NCBI GenBank assembly: GCA_016218085.1
Contig: JACREY010000012.1
Span: forward strand, 524,355 to 588,354
Reading direction: 5' to 3'
Source: Ignavibacteriota bacterium
Lineage (GTDB): Bacteria; Bacteroidota; Ignavibacteria; Tepidaquicellales; Tepidaquicellaceae
DNA length: 64,000 nucleotides
A program made the position numbers and the translations under genes. The first letter of the stretch is position 1. The number at the start of each line of letters is the position of its first letter. A model generated the notes under the pieces. It was given only the letters and a program-made list of their open reading frames with translations. It made no database searches and had not been told where the DNA came from. Of the stretch, positions 26,693 through 35,694 are shown in pieces.

Positions 26693-28666
26693 ATGAAAAC
26701 AAGAATGCAAACAATGGCAACAATGCTTTTATCCCTGGTTGTTATTGCGGGTGGTTTTTCAATGTACTCAGGCTGCGGTTCAAAAAAAGGAAAGGGACCA
26801 CTTATGGAAAGCAATGCCCCTTCAAAAGTTTATGTAGAGCCGGGAAAGTTTGATGAGTTTTACAGTTTTGTATCGGGAGGTTTCAGCGGCCAGATGGCTG
26901 TTTACGGTCTGCCTTCAGGAAGATTGCTTAAAGTGATACCTGTTTTTTCACAGAATCCCGAAAACGGATACGGTTATTCTGAAGAAACAAAGCCAATGCT
27001 TAACACATCGCACGGATTTATTCCCTGGGATGACTCACACCATTCGGAACTTTCTATGAAAGATGGAGTTCCTGACGGAAGGTGGGTATTTATAAACGGA
27101 AACAATACACCGCGAGTGGCAAGAATAGATTTGAAATCCTTCAGAACAGTAGAAATAATTGAAATACCTAACAGTGCCGGGAACCACTCTTCACCGTTTA
27201 CCACTCCAAATTCAGAATATGTAGTTGCAGGAACACGGTTCAGCATTCCTGTGGATAACAAAGATGTGCCCATAAGTACTTACAAGGAAAATTTTAAAGG
27301 TGCATTGTCATTTATCAGGGTCGATCAAAATTCAGGAGAAATGAGCATTGCATTTCAGCTTATAACACCCCCGTTCGATTATGATTTAAGTCATTCAGGC
27401 AAGGGGCCTTCGGACGGCTGGTTTTTCTTTTCCTGCTATAATAGTGAACAGGCGCATTCACTTTTAGAAGTTAATGCAAGCCAGAAAGACAAGGATTTCA
27501 TATTGGCAGTAAACTGGAAAAAAATAGAAGAGCTTATAAAGCAGGGAAAAGGTACTGATAAAGCCGTGAATTATGCACACAATAAATGGAATGAATCGAC
27601 TCATTCCGCTGAATCTGAAATCATAAAGACCGTGAAAACACTAACTCCTGCAGATGTATCAGGTACAATGTTTTACATCCCTTGTCCGAAATCACCGCAC
27701 GGAGCCGATGTTGACCCTTCGGGTGAATACATAGTTGGCGGAGGAAAACTTGCAACGGTAATTCCAGTGTTTTCATTTTCGAAAATGATTAAAGCTATTG
27801 AATCGAAGCAGTTTGATGGTGAAATTGAAAGCATTCCCGTTTTAAAATACGAGTCGGTTTTATCCGGTGAAGTTCAGAATCCCGGACTTGGACCGCTTCA
27901 TACAGAATTTGATGACAAGGGATTTGCTTATACATCAATGTTTGTATCGTCAGAAATAATAAAATGGAAACTTGATACTAAGGAAGTTGTTGACAGAATG
28001 CCTGCATTTTATTCTGTGGGACATATAATGATTCCCGGAGGTGACAGCAAAAAACCCTGGGGAAAATATTTACTTATAATGAATAAAATTACAAAGGACA
28101 GATTTTTACCAACAGGACCTGAGTTAAATCAGTCCGCACAACTTATTGATATATCCGGTGATAAGATGAAACTTCTGCTTGACTTCCCGACTGTAGGGGA
28201 GCCGCATTATGCACAGGCTTTACCGGGTGATATGATTTCAAAAAATCAGGTCAGAATTTTTAAAATTGAAGACAACAAACATCCTTATGCATTGAAGAGT
28301 GAAAAGGATGCCCGAGTTGAGAGAAAAGGAAACGAGGTTCATGTTTACCTGAGTGCGATACGCTCGCATCTTACACCCGATAATATTGAGGGTATTAAGG
28401 TAAATGATGTCGTTTATTTCCACGTTACCAATCTTGAGCAAGATTGGGATATTCCTCATGGATTTGCGATTAAAGGTAACGATAATTCCGAACTTCTTGT
28501 TATGCCGGGTGAAACCTGCACTATTAAATGGACTCCAAAGGAAGCAGGAATATATCCATACTACTGCACTGATTTTTGTTCGGCTCTTCATCAGGAAATG
28601 CAGGGATATCTGCGTGTATCACCGAAAGATTCAAATGTGCCTTTGACATTTAATTCAAACAAATAA
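26693..28666 (+). CDS. nosZ: Nitrous-oxide reductase, clade II (Sec-type)
   Basis: Catalyses reduction of N2O to N2 in the periplasm with copper sites CuZ and CuA. The 657-aa precursor has a Sec/lipoprotein-like leader (LLSLVVIAGG, then MYSGC) and no twin arginine, which marks the clade II enzyme. The beta-propeller part contains CuZ-type histidines, for example DDSHHSELS near residue 116, KSPHGADVDPSGEY and LGPLHTEFDD. The C-terminal cupredoxin domain has the CuA ligands CTDFCSALHQEM (about residues 624-635). Downstream nosL, nosD, nosF and nosY are the maturation genes. Confidence 0.96.
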   Translation: MKTRMQTMATMLLSLVVIAGGFSMYSGCGSKKGKGPLMESNAPSKVYVEPGKFDEFYSFVSGGFSGQMAVYGLPSGRLLKVIPVFSQNPENGYGYSEETKPMLNTSHGFIPWDDSHHSELSMKDGVPDGRWVFINGNNTPRVARIDLKSFRTVEIIEIPNSAGNHSSPFTTPNSEYVVAGTRFSIPVDNKDVPISTYKENFKGALSFIRVDQNSGEMSIAFQLITPPFDYDLSHSGKGPSDGWFFFSCYNSEQAHSLLEVNASQKDKDFILAVNWKKIEELIKQGKGTDKAVNYAHNKWNESTHSAESEIIKTVKTLTPADVSGTMFYIPCPKSPHGADVDPSGEYIVGGGKLATVIPVFSFSKMIKAIESKQFDGEIESIPVLKYESVLSGEVQNPGLGPLHTEFDDKGFAYTSMFVSSEIIKWKLDTKEVVDRMPAFYSVGHIMIPGGDSKKPWGKYLLIMNKITKDRFLPTGPELNQSAQLIDISGDKMKLLLDFPTVGEPHYAQALPGDMISKNQVRIFKIEDNKHPYALKSEKDARVERKGNEVHVYLSAIRSHLTPDNIEGIKVNDVVYFHVTNLEQDWDIPHGFAIKGNDNSELLVMPGETCTIKWTPKEAGIYPYYCTDFCSALHQEMQGYLRVSPKDSNVPLTFNSNK

Positions 28667-28678
28667 TAAAATTAATAA

Positions 28679-28702
28679 ATCCGTCCGCTTCGGTGGACGG
28701 AT
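28679..28702 (+). promoter_or_regulatory. Strong UUCG hairpin between nosZ and the next gene
   Basis: CCGTCCGCTTCGGTGGACGG (28681-28700) folds into an eight-pair stem with one G-U and a TTCG tetraloop; two A-T pairs extend it. No T-run follows, so it is not a simple terminator. It would suit an mRNA stabiliser or processing element that raises nosZ expression over the downstream genes. Its inverted-repeat words also resemble the palindromes in later spacers. Confidence 0.65.
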
Positions 28703-28709
28703 AATTATA

Positions 28710-29291
28710 ATGAAAAATTCAACAAGAATATTAATACTGATTGTATCATTAAGCATGTTAGCCGTATACTTCACTCCTATCTGGGAAATTAATCTGGATG
28801 CCCCTCAATATCCTGAAGGACTCGGATTTGAAATATGGATTAACAGAATGACCGGTGATTTAAAGACAGTGAACGGGCTTAATCATTATATAGGGATGAA
28901 AACAATCGAACCTGATTCAATCAAAGAACTTCAGATTATGCCTTATATTGTTGGATTTCTAATTCTGGGCGGAGTACTTGTTTCTGTTATAAGGAAAAGA
29001 AAACTTTTTATTACCTGGATTATTTTTTATGCAATTTCTGGTATTGTTGGTGCAGTTGATTTCTATTTGTGGGAATATGATTACGGACATAATCTGAATC
29101 CTGATGCTGCCATTAAAATTCCCGGTATGAGCTATCAGCCGCCGCTTATCGGGGAAAAGGTACTTCTAAATTTTACTGCATATTCATACCCCTCGACAGG
29201 CGGAATAATATTAATTTCAGGAATACTAATTGCAATAATTGCTCTTATTTATGATTTCAGAAATTATGAAAACAAAGAAAAAAACATTTAA
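28710..29291 (+). CDS. Membrane protein of clade II nos cluster, NosB-like
   Basis: 193 aa with about four hydrophobic helices: residues 5-23 (RILILIVSLSMLAVYF), about 78-93 (IVGFLILGGVLVSVI), about 99-117 and about 164-183. The loop after the first helix has PIWEINLDAPQYPEGLGFEIW, as I recall for membrane proteins following nosZ in Bacteroidota and related groups. Clade II clusters carry such a gene (nosB) where clade I has nosR; function is not firmly known. The gene follows the UUCG hairpin and precedes nosL by ten bases. Confidence 0.6.
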   Translation: MKNSTRILILIVSLSMLAVYFTPIWEINLDAPQYPEGLGFEIWINRMTGDLKTVNGLNHYIGMKTIEPDSIKELQIMPYIVGFLILGGVLVSVIRKRKLFITWIIFYAISGIVGAVDFYLWEYDYGHNLNPDAAIKIPGMSYQPPLIGEKVLLNFTAYSYPSTGGIILISGILIAIIALIYDFRNYENKEKNI

Positions 29292-29301
29292 TAATATAAA
29301 A

Positions 29302-29745
29302 ATGGAAAAAACGATGTTATTCTTAATTTTGATTTTGTCGGTTTTTAATTTCGGTTGCTCAAATGAGCCTGAGCCGATTAATTTCAATTCAGACCAGTGT
29401 GTTCACTGCAAAATGACGATAGAGGACACGAGGTTCGGTGCAGAGATTGTAACTATGAAGGGAAAAGTGTTGAAGTTCGATGCAGCGGAATGCATGGTTA
29501 ATTATCTTAATAAAGGAAAAATTTCCGAATCCGATGTGAACAAATATTATGTGATAGATTTTTCGCAGCCCTCAACACTCGTTGATGCATCAAAATCGAC
29601 TTTCTTAATCAGCCAAAATCTTCCAAGCCCGATGGGTGCGAATCTCTCTGCATTTATAAGCAGAAATACTGCAGAAAATCAAAAATCAACAAGCGGTGGA
29701 GAACTTTACACTTGGTCGGAATTAAAACAAAAATTAAAAAGATAA
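29302..29745 (+). CDS. nosL: NosL copper chaperone lipoprotein
   Basis: I start it at the ATG 29302, which follows the upstream stop and begins a lipoprotein signal (LILSVFNFGC). An in-frame ATG at 29239 would lie within the previous gene. The 147-aa protein has the NosL copper-binding lead DQCVHCKMTIEDTRFGAE and a Met/Cys pair in DAAECMVNYL. It delivers copper to NosZ at the outer face of the inner membrane. The next start (TTG, 29747) follows its stop by one base. Confidence 0.9.
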   Translation: MEKTMLFLILILSVFNFGCSNEPEPINFNSDQCVHCKMTIEDTRFGAEIVTMKGKVLKFDAAECMVNYLNKGKISESDVNKYYVIDFSQPSTLVDASKSTFLISQNLPSPMGANLSAFISRNTAENQKSTSGGELYTWSELKQKLKR

Positions 29746-29746
29746 A

Positions 29747-31009
29747 TTGATTAAAAGAGTTTTTAATATTTCCTTATTTTCTCTTTTTTGTTTCATTTTT
29801 TCCCCGCCTGCACTATACTCCGGGGTAATTTATGTAGGCGGAGAAAGTAATATTATCAGCATCAGGCAAGCACTTGAAACCGCTTCGGACGGAGATATTA
29901 TAATTATTAAAGAAGGTATTTATAAGGAATATAATTTAATTGTTTCAAAAAAACTTCAGATCATCGGTGAAAATTATCCTGTTATAGATGGTGACGGCAA
30001 GGATGAAATTTTCACGGTAAGAGCTGACGGATGCGTGTTTAAAAATTTAGTAATAAAAAACACGGGTATTAGTTTCCTTAAAGACATTGCCGGAATAAAG
30101 GTAGAAAACTGCAAAAACGTTTTGATTGAAAACAATATTTTTGATAACACATTTTTTGCAGTATATCTTTCTGGAACGGATTCTTGTAAGATAATATCGA
30201 ATAATGTAATTGGTAGTGCTACTTCCGAATCCTTTTCAGGCAACGGAATACATCTCTGGAAATGCAGGAATATTTTAATAGAAAATAACCAGGTCAGCGG
30301 TCAAAGAGACGGTATATATATTGAATTTTCAACATACTGTAAAATCAATAAAAATTTCAGTTACAAGAACTTAAGATATGGATTACACTTCATGTTTTCC
30401 GAAGGAAACTCATATGTGAAAAACACTTTCAGGCAGAATGGCGCAGGAGTTGCAGTGATGTACACAAAAAATATTGAAATGATTAACAACAGTTTTGAAG
30501 ATAACTGGGGACCGAATTCCTACGGGCTGCTATTAAAGGATATTGATAAAAGCTATATATCAGGAAATAGTTTCAGAAGGAATACTACGGGAATATACAT
30601 GGAAGGTTCCAACGGGACTACCATAAATGGGAACAGCTTTTTTTCAAACGGCTGGGCAATAAAAATCCTTGGCAACTGTTATGAAGACAGCGTAAAGAAT
30701 AACAATTTTCTAAATAATACTTTTGATGTATCCACGAACAGTTCACAGAATTCGAATTTATTCGATTCAAATTACTGGGATAAATATTACGGATACGACC
30801 TTGATAAAGACAGCTTTGGCGATGTACCGTATCGACCGGTCAGTTTGTTCTCGACAGTTGCGGAAAACAGTCCCGATGCAATGCTTCTACTCAGGAGTTT
30901 TCTGGTAGATTTGCTTGATGTAACGGAAAAAGTTTTTCCTGTATTCATACCCGAGACACTTGTAGATAATAAACCTCAAATGAAAATGATATATTATGAT
31001 AAAAATTAG
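29747..31009 (+). CDS. nosD: NosD periplasmic copper-maturation protein
   Basis: 420 aa with a TTG start and a Sec signal (SLFSLFCFIFSPPALYSG). The body is a right-handed parallel beta-helix of repeated short strands, for example GIKVENCKNVLIENNIF, GIHLWKCRNILIENNQVSG and YGLLLKDIDKSYISGNSF, as in NosD. It works with the NosFY transporter to assemble CuZ of nitrous-oxide reductase. The final 14 bases overlap nosF. Confidence 0.9.
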   Translation: MIKRVFNISLFSLFCFIFSPPALYSGVIYVGGESNIISIRQALETASDGDIIIIKEGIYKEYNLIVSKKLQIIGENYPVIDGDGKDEIFTVRADGCVFKNLVIKNTGISFLKDIAGIKVENCKNVLIENNIFDNTFFAVYLSGTDSCKIISNNVIGSATSESFSGNGIHLWKCRNILIENNQVSGQRDGIYIEFSTYCKINKNFSYKNLRYGLHFMFSEGNSYVKNTFRQNGAGVAVMYTKNIEMINNSFEDNWGPNSYGLLLKDIDKSYISGNSFRRNTTGIYMEGSNGTTINGNSFFSNGWAIKILGNCYEDSVKNNNFLNNTFDVSTNSSQNSNLFDSNYWDKYYGYDLDKDSFGDVPYRPVSLFSTVAENSPDAMLLLRSFLVDLLDVTEKVFPVFIPETLVDNKPQMKMIYYDKN

Positions 31010-31700
31010 CAGACTGAATAAAACATACAATAAACTTAAAGCTCTCGATAATGTGGATTTATTTTTCGAAAAAGGTGAGATTGTTGCATTGCTCGGTCCG
31101 AACGGTTCCGGGAAAACCACACTTCTTAAATCTATACTTGGTCTAGTTTTGCCGGAAAGCGGAGATATTTTCGTAAACGGCAAGAATATAAAAAGAGATT
31201 TTAGATACAGGGAAATGATAGGCTATATGCCGCAGACAGCATCATATCCCGAAAATCTTAAAGTAGAAGAAGTTTTAAAAATAATTAAGGATATCAGGAA
31301 TAAAAAAGAATATGAAGATGAGCTGATGAAAGAATTAAAAATTGAGGAAATGTACTGTAAAAAAATCAATGCTCTATCACAGGGAATGAAGCAGCGGCTG
31401 AGTGCTGCACTGACATTTCTTTTTGACAGTGACATTATTATTCTGGACGAGCCTACGGCTGGACTGGATCCTGCGTCGGCAGATTACCTTAAAATGAAAA
31501 TATTAAAGGAGAAAACCAAAGGAAAACTGATTATTGTTACAACACATATAATCAGCGAAGTTGAGGAATTGGCAGACAGGTTTATATTTATGCACGAGGG
31601 CAGAGTAAAAATCGAAGATGGAATTGATAAGCTGAAAGTGCAGAATAACGGTTTCAGGAAGTCTATTTCAAATTTATTCAAAGAATATGAATGGTCATAG
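30996..31700 (+). CDS. nosF: NosF ABC transporter ATPase
   Basis: 234 aa. Walker A GPNGSGKTTLLK lies near residue 33, the signature LSQGMKQRLSA near 128, and Walker B IIILDEPTAGLDPAS near 148, as in NosF. It forms a complex with NosY and NosD for maturation of the copper centre. It overlaps nosD by 14 bases and nosY by 14 bases, so expression is tightly linked. Confidence 0.9.
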   Translation: MIKISRLNKTYNKLKALDNVDLFFEKGEIVALLGPNGSGKTTLLKSILGLVLPESGDIFVNGKNIKRDFRYREMIGYMPQTASYPENLKVEEVLKIIKDIRNKKEYEDELMKELKIEEMYCKKINALSQGMKQRLSAALTFLFDSDIIILDEPTAGLDPASADYLKMKILKEKTKGKLIIVTTHIISEVEELADRFIFMHEGRVKIEDGIDKLKVQNNGFRKSISNLFKEYEWS

Positions 31701-32460
31701 TATTTTAAAATATGTTTTTTTTGATATTATCAGAAACAAATGGTTAGTAATATATACAGCGGTGCTTTTCGCCCTGTGCTCGGGAATAATTTATCTCAGC
31801 AGGGACGAGACAAAATCCATTGCTAGCATTTTAAATATAGTATTAATTATTGTTCCGCTTGTAAGTATCATATTCGGATCCATGCATTTTTACAATTCCA
31901 AGGAGTTTATTCAGATGTTGCTGACTCAACCCGTTAAACGCTCTGCGATTTTCAAAGCAGAATACACAGGTATAGCAATTTCGTTATCCTTTGGATTTAT
32001 TATTGGAGCTGTAACGCCTCTTCTATTTACCGGAATTTCAAAAGCTATATTTCTTTTACTGTTTGCCGGTATATTTCTTTCTCTAATATTCTCTGCAATT
32101 GCATTTTATTTCTCGATTTCAATTGATGAAAAAGTGAAGGGAATAGGTATTCTATTATTCCTGTGGCTATTCTTTTCGGTTTTATTTGACGGAATTATAC
32201 TATTGTTTTATTTAATGTTCAGCGATTATCCGCTTGAGAAATTCACAATATTTTTTACTCTTCTTAATCCTGTGGATATATCCAGAATTATGATTATTCT
32301 TAATCTGGATTTGTCAGCGCTTCTCGGTTATACAGGTGCAACATTCCTGAAATTTTTCGGAAGTGCATCTGGCCTGATAATAACAATTGTTTCATTATGT
32401 CTATGGGTAATAATTCCTGTATTTCTTGCAAACAAAAAATTTAAAAGAAAGAATTTCTGA
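31687..32460 (+). CDS. nosY: NosY ABC transporter permease
   Basis: 257 aa with about six hydrophobic helices. SMHFYNSKEFIQMLLTQPVK after the second helix is the conserved cytoplasmic loop of NosY-type ABC-2 permeases. The C-terminal DISRIMIILNLDLSALLGYTG is also family-like. It overlaps nosF by 14 bases, and its TGA shares one base with the next start (TGATG). Confidence 0.88.
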   Translation: MNGHSILKYVFFDIIRNKWLVIYTAVLFALCSGIIYLSRDETKSIASILNIVLIIVPLVSIIFGSMHFYNSKEFIQMLLTQPVKRSAIFKAEYTGIAISLSFGFIIGAVTPLLFTGISKAIFLLLFAGIFLSLIFSAIAFYFSISIDEKVKGIGILLFLWLFFSVLFDGIILLFYLMFSDYPLEKFTIFFTLLNPVDISRIMIILNLDLSALLGYTGATFLKFFGSASGLIITIVSLCLWVIIPVFLANKKFKRKNF

Positions 32461-32915
32461 TGTTTACTGCGGTTAGATACTTTGTAAAAACAAGTCTTGC
32501 CTTCTTGATTATTGGAATCCTGTCGGGTTTTTTTATGATGATAAGCAGAAGAATTTTTAATCTCGGTTACGGCCCGAGAATGCTTTCCGCACATACACAT
32601 ATTGTACTTGTAGGATTTATGCTGATGCTGATAATGGGGATTGCCGTTTGGTTTTTTCCGAAGGCGGATAAAGCCGATACCAGGTACAGTCCTAAAAGAA
32701 TAATGGTTGTATACTGGCTGATGCTTTCGGGTACGGTCCTCAGGTTTATTTTCGAAGTTACGGATGCATACATTACAATAGCTTTTCTAAATTTTGTGAT
32801 TGTTGCAGCATCTTCGTTACAGATAACCGCTGTAATTATTTATGCTTACACAATGTGGGGCAGGATACGGCCGCTTGGAAGCCAGTTCAGGGAGGCTAAA
32901 GGGGAGAAATTTTAA
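32460..32915 (+). CDS. Short haem-copper oxidase subunit I-like membrane protein
   Basis: 151 aa with four hydrophobic helices. The second helix carries LSAHTHIVLVGFMLMLIMG followed by IAVWFFP, which resembles the haem-binding helix II region of CcoN/NorB-type subunits. A full subunit I has 12 helices and a copper site, and neither is present. It may bind haem b and pass electrons to the nos cytochrome, or be a cluster-specific chaperone. It is the last gene of the nos operon. Confidence 0.6.
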   Translation: MFTAVRYFVKTSLAFLIIGILSGFFMMISRRIFNLGYGPRMLSAHTHIVLVGFMLMLIMGIAVWFFPKADKADTRYSPKRIMVVYWLMLSGTVLRFIFEVTDAYITIAFLNFVIVAASSLQITAVIIYAYTMWGRIRPLGSQFREAKGEKF

Positions 32916-32923
32916 AACAGTTA

Positions 32924-32941
32924 TTTTTTATGCATAAAAAA
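32924..32941. repeat. 18-bp AT palindrome after the nos operon
   Basis: TTTTTTATGCATAAAAAA is perfectly self-complementary and lies nine bases after the last stop. It has no GC stem, so it is only a weak candidate for transcription termination; an operator is also possible. Confidence 0.35.
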
Positions 32942-33000
32942 GTGGATTTTATTATTGCTCCATAGTTGCAAATTTACGGTACTTAAATTAAAATAACTGT

Positions 33001-34611
33001 ATGAGGAAGACATTTACCCTGCTTTTTTTCGCGTTACTGATATTTTGTAATGCTTATCCGCAATATACCAACGTTACAATTTTTACTCCCGGACTATCTA
33101 TGCCTCCGGAAGAACCTTCGATTTGCATAAATCCGAAAAATATAAATTTTCTGGTTGCCGGTGCAAATATCAACTATGTTTCATATTCTACAAACGGAGG
33201 AGTTAACTGGGCCACTCAGTATGGATTATCAAATAGTCAGTATGGAGTCTGGGGAGACCCTTGTATCATTTGTGATACAAACGGCGTATTTTATTATTTC
33301 CATTTATCAAATTCGGTTTCTCCGGGATACTGGATAGACAGGATAGTATGTCAGAAGTCAACAAACAACGGTGTTTCATGGAATAATCCGGGTTCTTTTA
33401 CCTATTACAATTCACCCAAAGAACAGGATAAGGAGTGGGCGGTAGTTGACCCGAGGAATAATCATATTTATGTAACGTGGACTCAGTTTGATAATTACGG
33501 CACATCAAATCAATCAGACAGCTCGAATATATTATTTTCAAAATCCACTGACGGGGGAAATACCTGGGTAAACTTTGGTTCATCAGGAACCGCAAAAAGA
33601 ATTAATCTGCTCGGAGGTGACTGCTATGACGAAGACAATACAGTAGAAGGTGCTGTTCCTTCAGTCGGACCTAACGGAGAAGTTTATGTAGGCTGGTCTG
33701 GACCGAAAATCAGAAATTCCCAGTATGGTATATTTTTCAATAAATCTACAGACGGAGGAAACACCTGGCTTTCAACACCTCAATATGTCGCAGATCAGCC
33801 GGGAGGTTGGGATTACATAATTTCAGGATTACAGCGCTGCAACGGAATGCCCATCACTTGTTGTGATATTAGCAATAGTCCATACAGGGGTTATATTTAT
33901 ATTAACTATTCAGATAGTGCAGGACCTAACGATCATGATATTAAGTTAATTAAGTCAACTAACGGAGGTTTAAACTGGAGCACTCCATTACGGGTCAATA
34001 ATGATGCCGCGGGAAAAGAGCAGTTTATGTCCTGGATGACAGTTGACCAGAAAAACGGACACATATATATTGTATTTTATGACAGAAGGAATTATTCTAA
34101 CACAGCAACGGATGTATATATTGCGCGCTCGATTGACGGCGGAAATACATTTACAAATTTCATTGTAAGTTCTTCGTCATTTACACCTACCAGCACTACA
34201 TTTTTCGGTGATTACACAAATATAACAGCATATAACGGCAGGGTAAGGCCGATATGGGCCAGACTACAAGGGACACTGTCTGTGATGACAGCATTGGTTG
34301 ATTTCACTACGGGTGAAAATACTAATTCGGAAAACTTACCGGATGAATTCAAACTTGTTCAGAACTATCCGAATCCGTTTAATCCTTCGACCACTATTAA
34401 TTATTCCATCAAGGAAAACACTTTTGTAAGTTTAAAAGTATATAATCTTATGGGTCAGGAAATTACAACACTGGTAAATATGAACAAGCCGGCAGGATAT
34501 TACAGTATTAATTTCGATTCAAAGGAATACGGACTATCCAGCGGAGTATATTTTTATAAACTCACGGCAGGAAATTTCTCAGATACAAAGAAAATGATTA
34601 TTACAAAATAA
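33001..34611 (+). CDS. Secreted sialidase-like beta-propeller protein with T9SS sorting domain
   Basis: 536 aa. A Sec signal (TLLFFALLIFCNAYPQ) precedes a propeller with repeated Asp-box motifs: STNGGVNW, STNNGVSW, STDGGNTW (twice), STNGGLNW and SIDGGNTF. This places it near BNR/exo-alpha-sialidase-type folds. I do not see a clear catalytic Arg triad, so enzymatic activity is unproven. The C-terminal 85 residues, starting at NYPNPFNPSTTINYSI and ending FSDTKKMIITK, are a type A T9SS cargo domain, so the protein should be exported across the outer membrane. A hairpin terminator follows. Confidence 0.8.
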   Translation: MRKTFTLLFFALLIFCNAYPQYTNVTIFTPGLSMPPEEPSICINPKNINFLVAGANINYVSYSTNGGVNWATQYGLSNSQYGVWGDPCIICDTNGVFYYFHLSNSVSPGYWIDRIVCQKSTNNGVSWNNPGSFTYYNSPKEQDKEWAVVDPRNNHIYVTWTQFDNYGTSNQSDSSNILFSKSTDGGNTWVNFGSSGTAKRINLLGGDCYDEDNTVEGAVPSVGPNGEVYVGWSGPKIRNSQYGIFFNKSTDGGNTWLSTPQYVADQPGGWDYIISGLQRCNGMPITCCDISNSPYRGYIYINYSDSAGPNDHDIKLIKSTNGGLNWSTPLRVNNDAAGKEQFMSWMTVDQKNGHIYIVFYDRRNYSNTATDVYIARSIDGGNTFTNFIVSSSSFTPTSTTFFGDYTNITAYNGRVRPIWARLQGTLSVMTALVDFTTGENTNSENLPDEFKLVQNYPNPFNPSTTINYSIKENTFVSLKVYNLMGQEITTLVNMNKPAGYYSINFDSKEYGLSSGVYFYKLTAGNFSDTKKMIITK

Positions 34612-34631
34612 TCAAGTTCTATTAATAAAAG

Positions 34632-34666
34632 AAAAGGCTGGTAAAATAAGATTATCAGCCTTTTTT
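34632..34666. terminator. Bidirectional terminator hairpin
   Basis: AAAAGGCTG (34632-34640) pairs with CAGCCTTTT (34656-34664), followed by T residues on the + strand; the A-run on the left gives a T-run on the - strand. It separates the convergent propeller and TrmB-type genes. Confidence 0.8.
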
Positions 34667-34680
34667 ATATTTAATTTTTC

Positions 34681-35514
34681 TTAGATTTTCAGTGGTTCTG
34701 AATTACCCCATAAATAATTGAATAATATCTTGCATGCAGCTACCATTTCCTTATGTTCAATCAGGATTATTGTGAGTTCATCGGGATTTTTAATAATGTC
34801 CTGAAGCGGAAATATCACGAGCCTGTCATCATAAACAACCATTTTGATAGGGATTGTTTCTGTCATTCTCAACTGCGAGCCAAGCTTTGCAAGTGGCTTG
34901 AACTGTTCAATAAGAGAAACCTGTTTCATCAATTCCGTGGATTCGTAAATTTTCTTGCAGGTAACTCCTCTTTTGAGCATATTTTTTTCTTCTTTAATCT
35001 GCTGATTTACCCTCGAAGAAGTATCGCAGACATAAGGTCCTTTTATCAGGTATAGTACTTCTGATTTTGCGTTCTGGAAAGCAGTTAAAATTCTTTTTTG
35101 TGCGTGATCTTTATCCTTGATTACTTCAACAAATTCGAGTGGATTAATAAAATTCTTATTCTTTGAATAAATAGGGTTAAATACTTCCGCAAGGGTATCG
35201 GTAATATCCTTTTTCTTATCGAGTTCGTAATGAAAATTGTTTTTATAGTCTTCCAGTATTTTATGAAGTGCTTTCTTAGGCTCTACTGCTTCATAGTATT
35301 TGATTTTCCCGATCCTTCTTTCTATGCAGATACCCCTGTCAATCATTTTTAAGAGAACCTCGTAAATTTTAGTTCTCGGTATATTTGCAGATTTCTGAAG
35401 TTCGGAGCTTGTAAAACTTCTTTTCGAAAGCAGAGTAATGTAAACTTTAGTTTCTCTTTCTGTTAATCCCAGGTCTATAAATTTCTGAAGGTATTTATTA
35501 AATTCATTTTTCAT
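34681..35514 (-). CDS. TrmB-family transcriptional regulator
   Basis: 277 aa. The N-terminal winged helix spans LGLTERETKVYITLLSKRSF, then SELQKSANIPRTKIYEVLLK and RRIGKIKYYEAVEPKKAL. This is the TrmB signature, with a helical linker next and a C-terminal PLD-like effector domain (KRILTAFQNAKSEVLYLIKG). TrmB proteins sense sugars and control sugar uptake or storage genes. It is transcribed away from glgB, from a shared 180-bp spacer, so glycogen/maltodextrin genes are probable targets. Confidence 0.83.
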   Translation of the reverse strand: MKNEFNKYLQKFIDLGLTERETKVYITLLSKRSFTSSELQKSANIPRTKIYEVLLKMIDRGICIERRIGKIKYYEAVEPKKALHKILEDYKNNFHYELDKKKDITDTLAEVFNPIYSKNKNFINPLEFVEVIKDKDHAQKRILTAFQNAKSEVLYLIKGPYVCDTSSRVNQQIKEEKNMLKRGVTCKKIYESTELMKQVSLIEQFKPLAKLGSQLRMTETIPIKMVVYDDRLVIFPLQDIIKNPDELTIILIEHKEMVAACKILFNYLWGNSEPLKI

Positions 35515-35694
35515 AGCATAATTTTATATTGATTACCACTCACTAGGGTAACATAAAATATAATTATTGCATGTTTTATTCAAGTAGAAAGGAAGGCAGT
35601 TTTAATAGCTATTTTAATTTAATAAATTTACAAATCTTATGGTTCTTAGTACTATTTGCCTTTCACTTTTGATTTAGTGATTTTATTTTGAAAT
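35515..35694. promoter_or_regulatory. Divergent promoter region between trmB-type gene and glgB
   Basis: 180-bp AT-rich spacer with starts on both sides. Promoters for both genes must be here. I see no perfect TAnnTTTG element or clear palindrome that could be named as the TrmB operator. Confidence 0.4.

Noticed and set aside
30887..31183. Minus-strand 98-codon frame over nosD/nosF
   Set aside because: Antisense shadow; the plus strand has strong NosD and NosF motifs.
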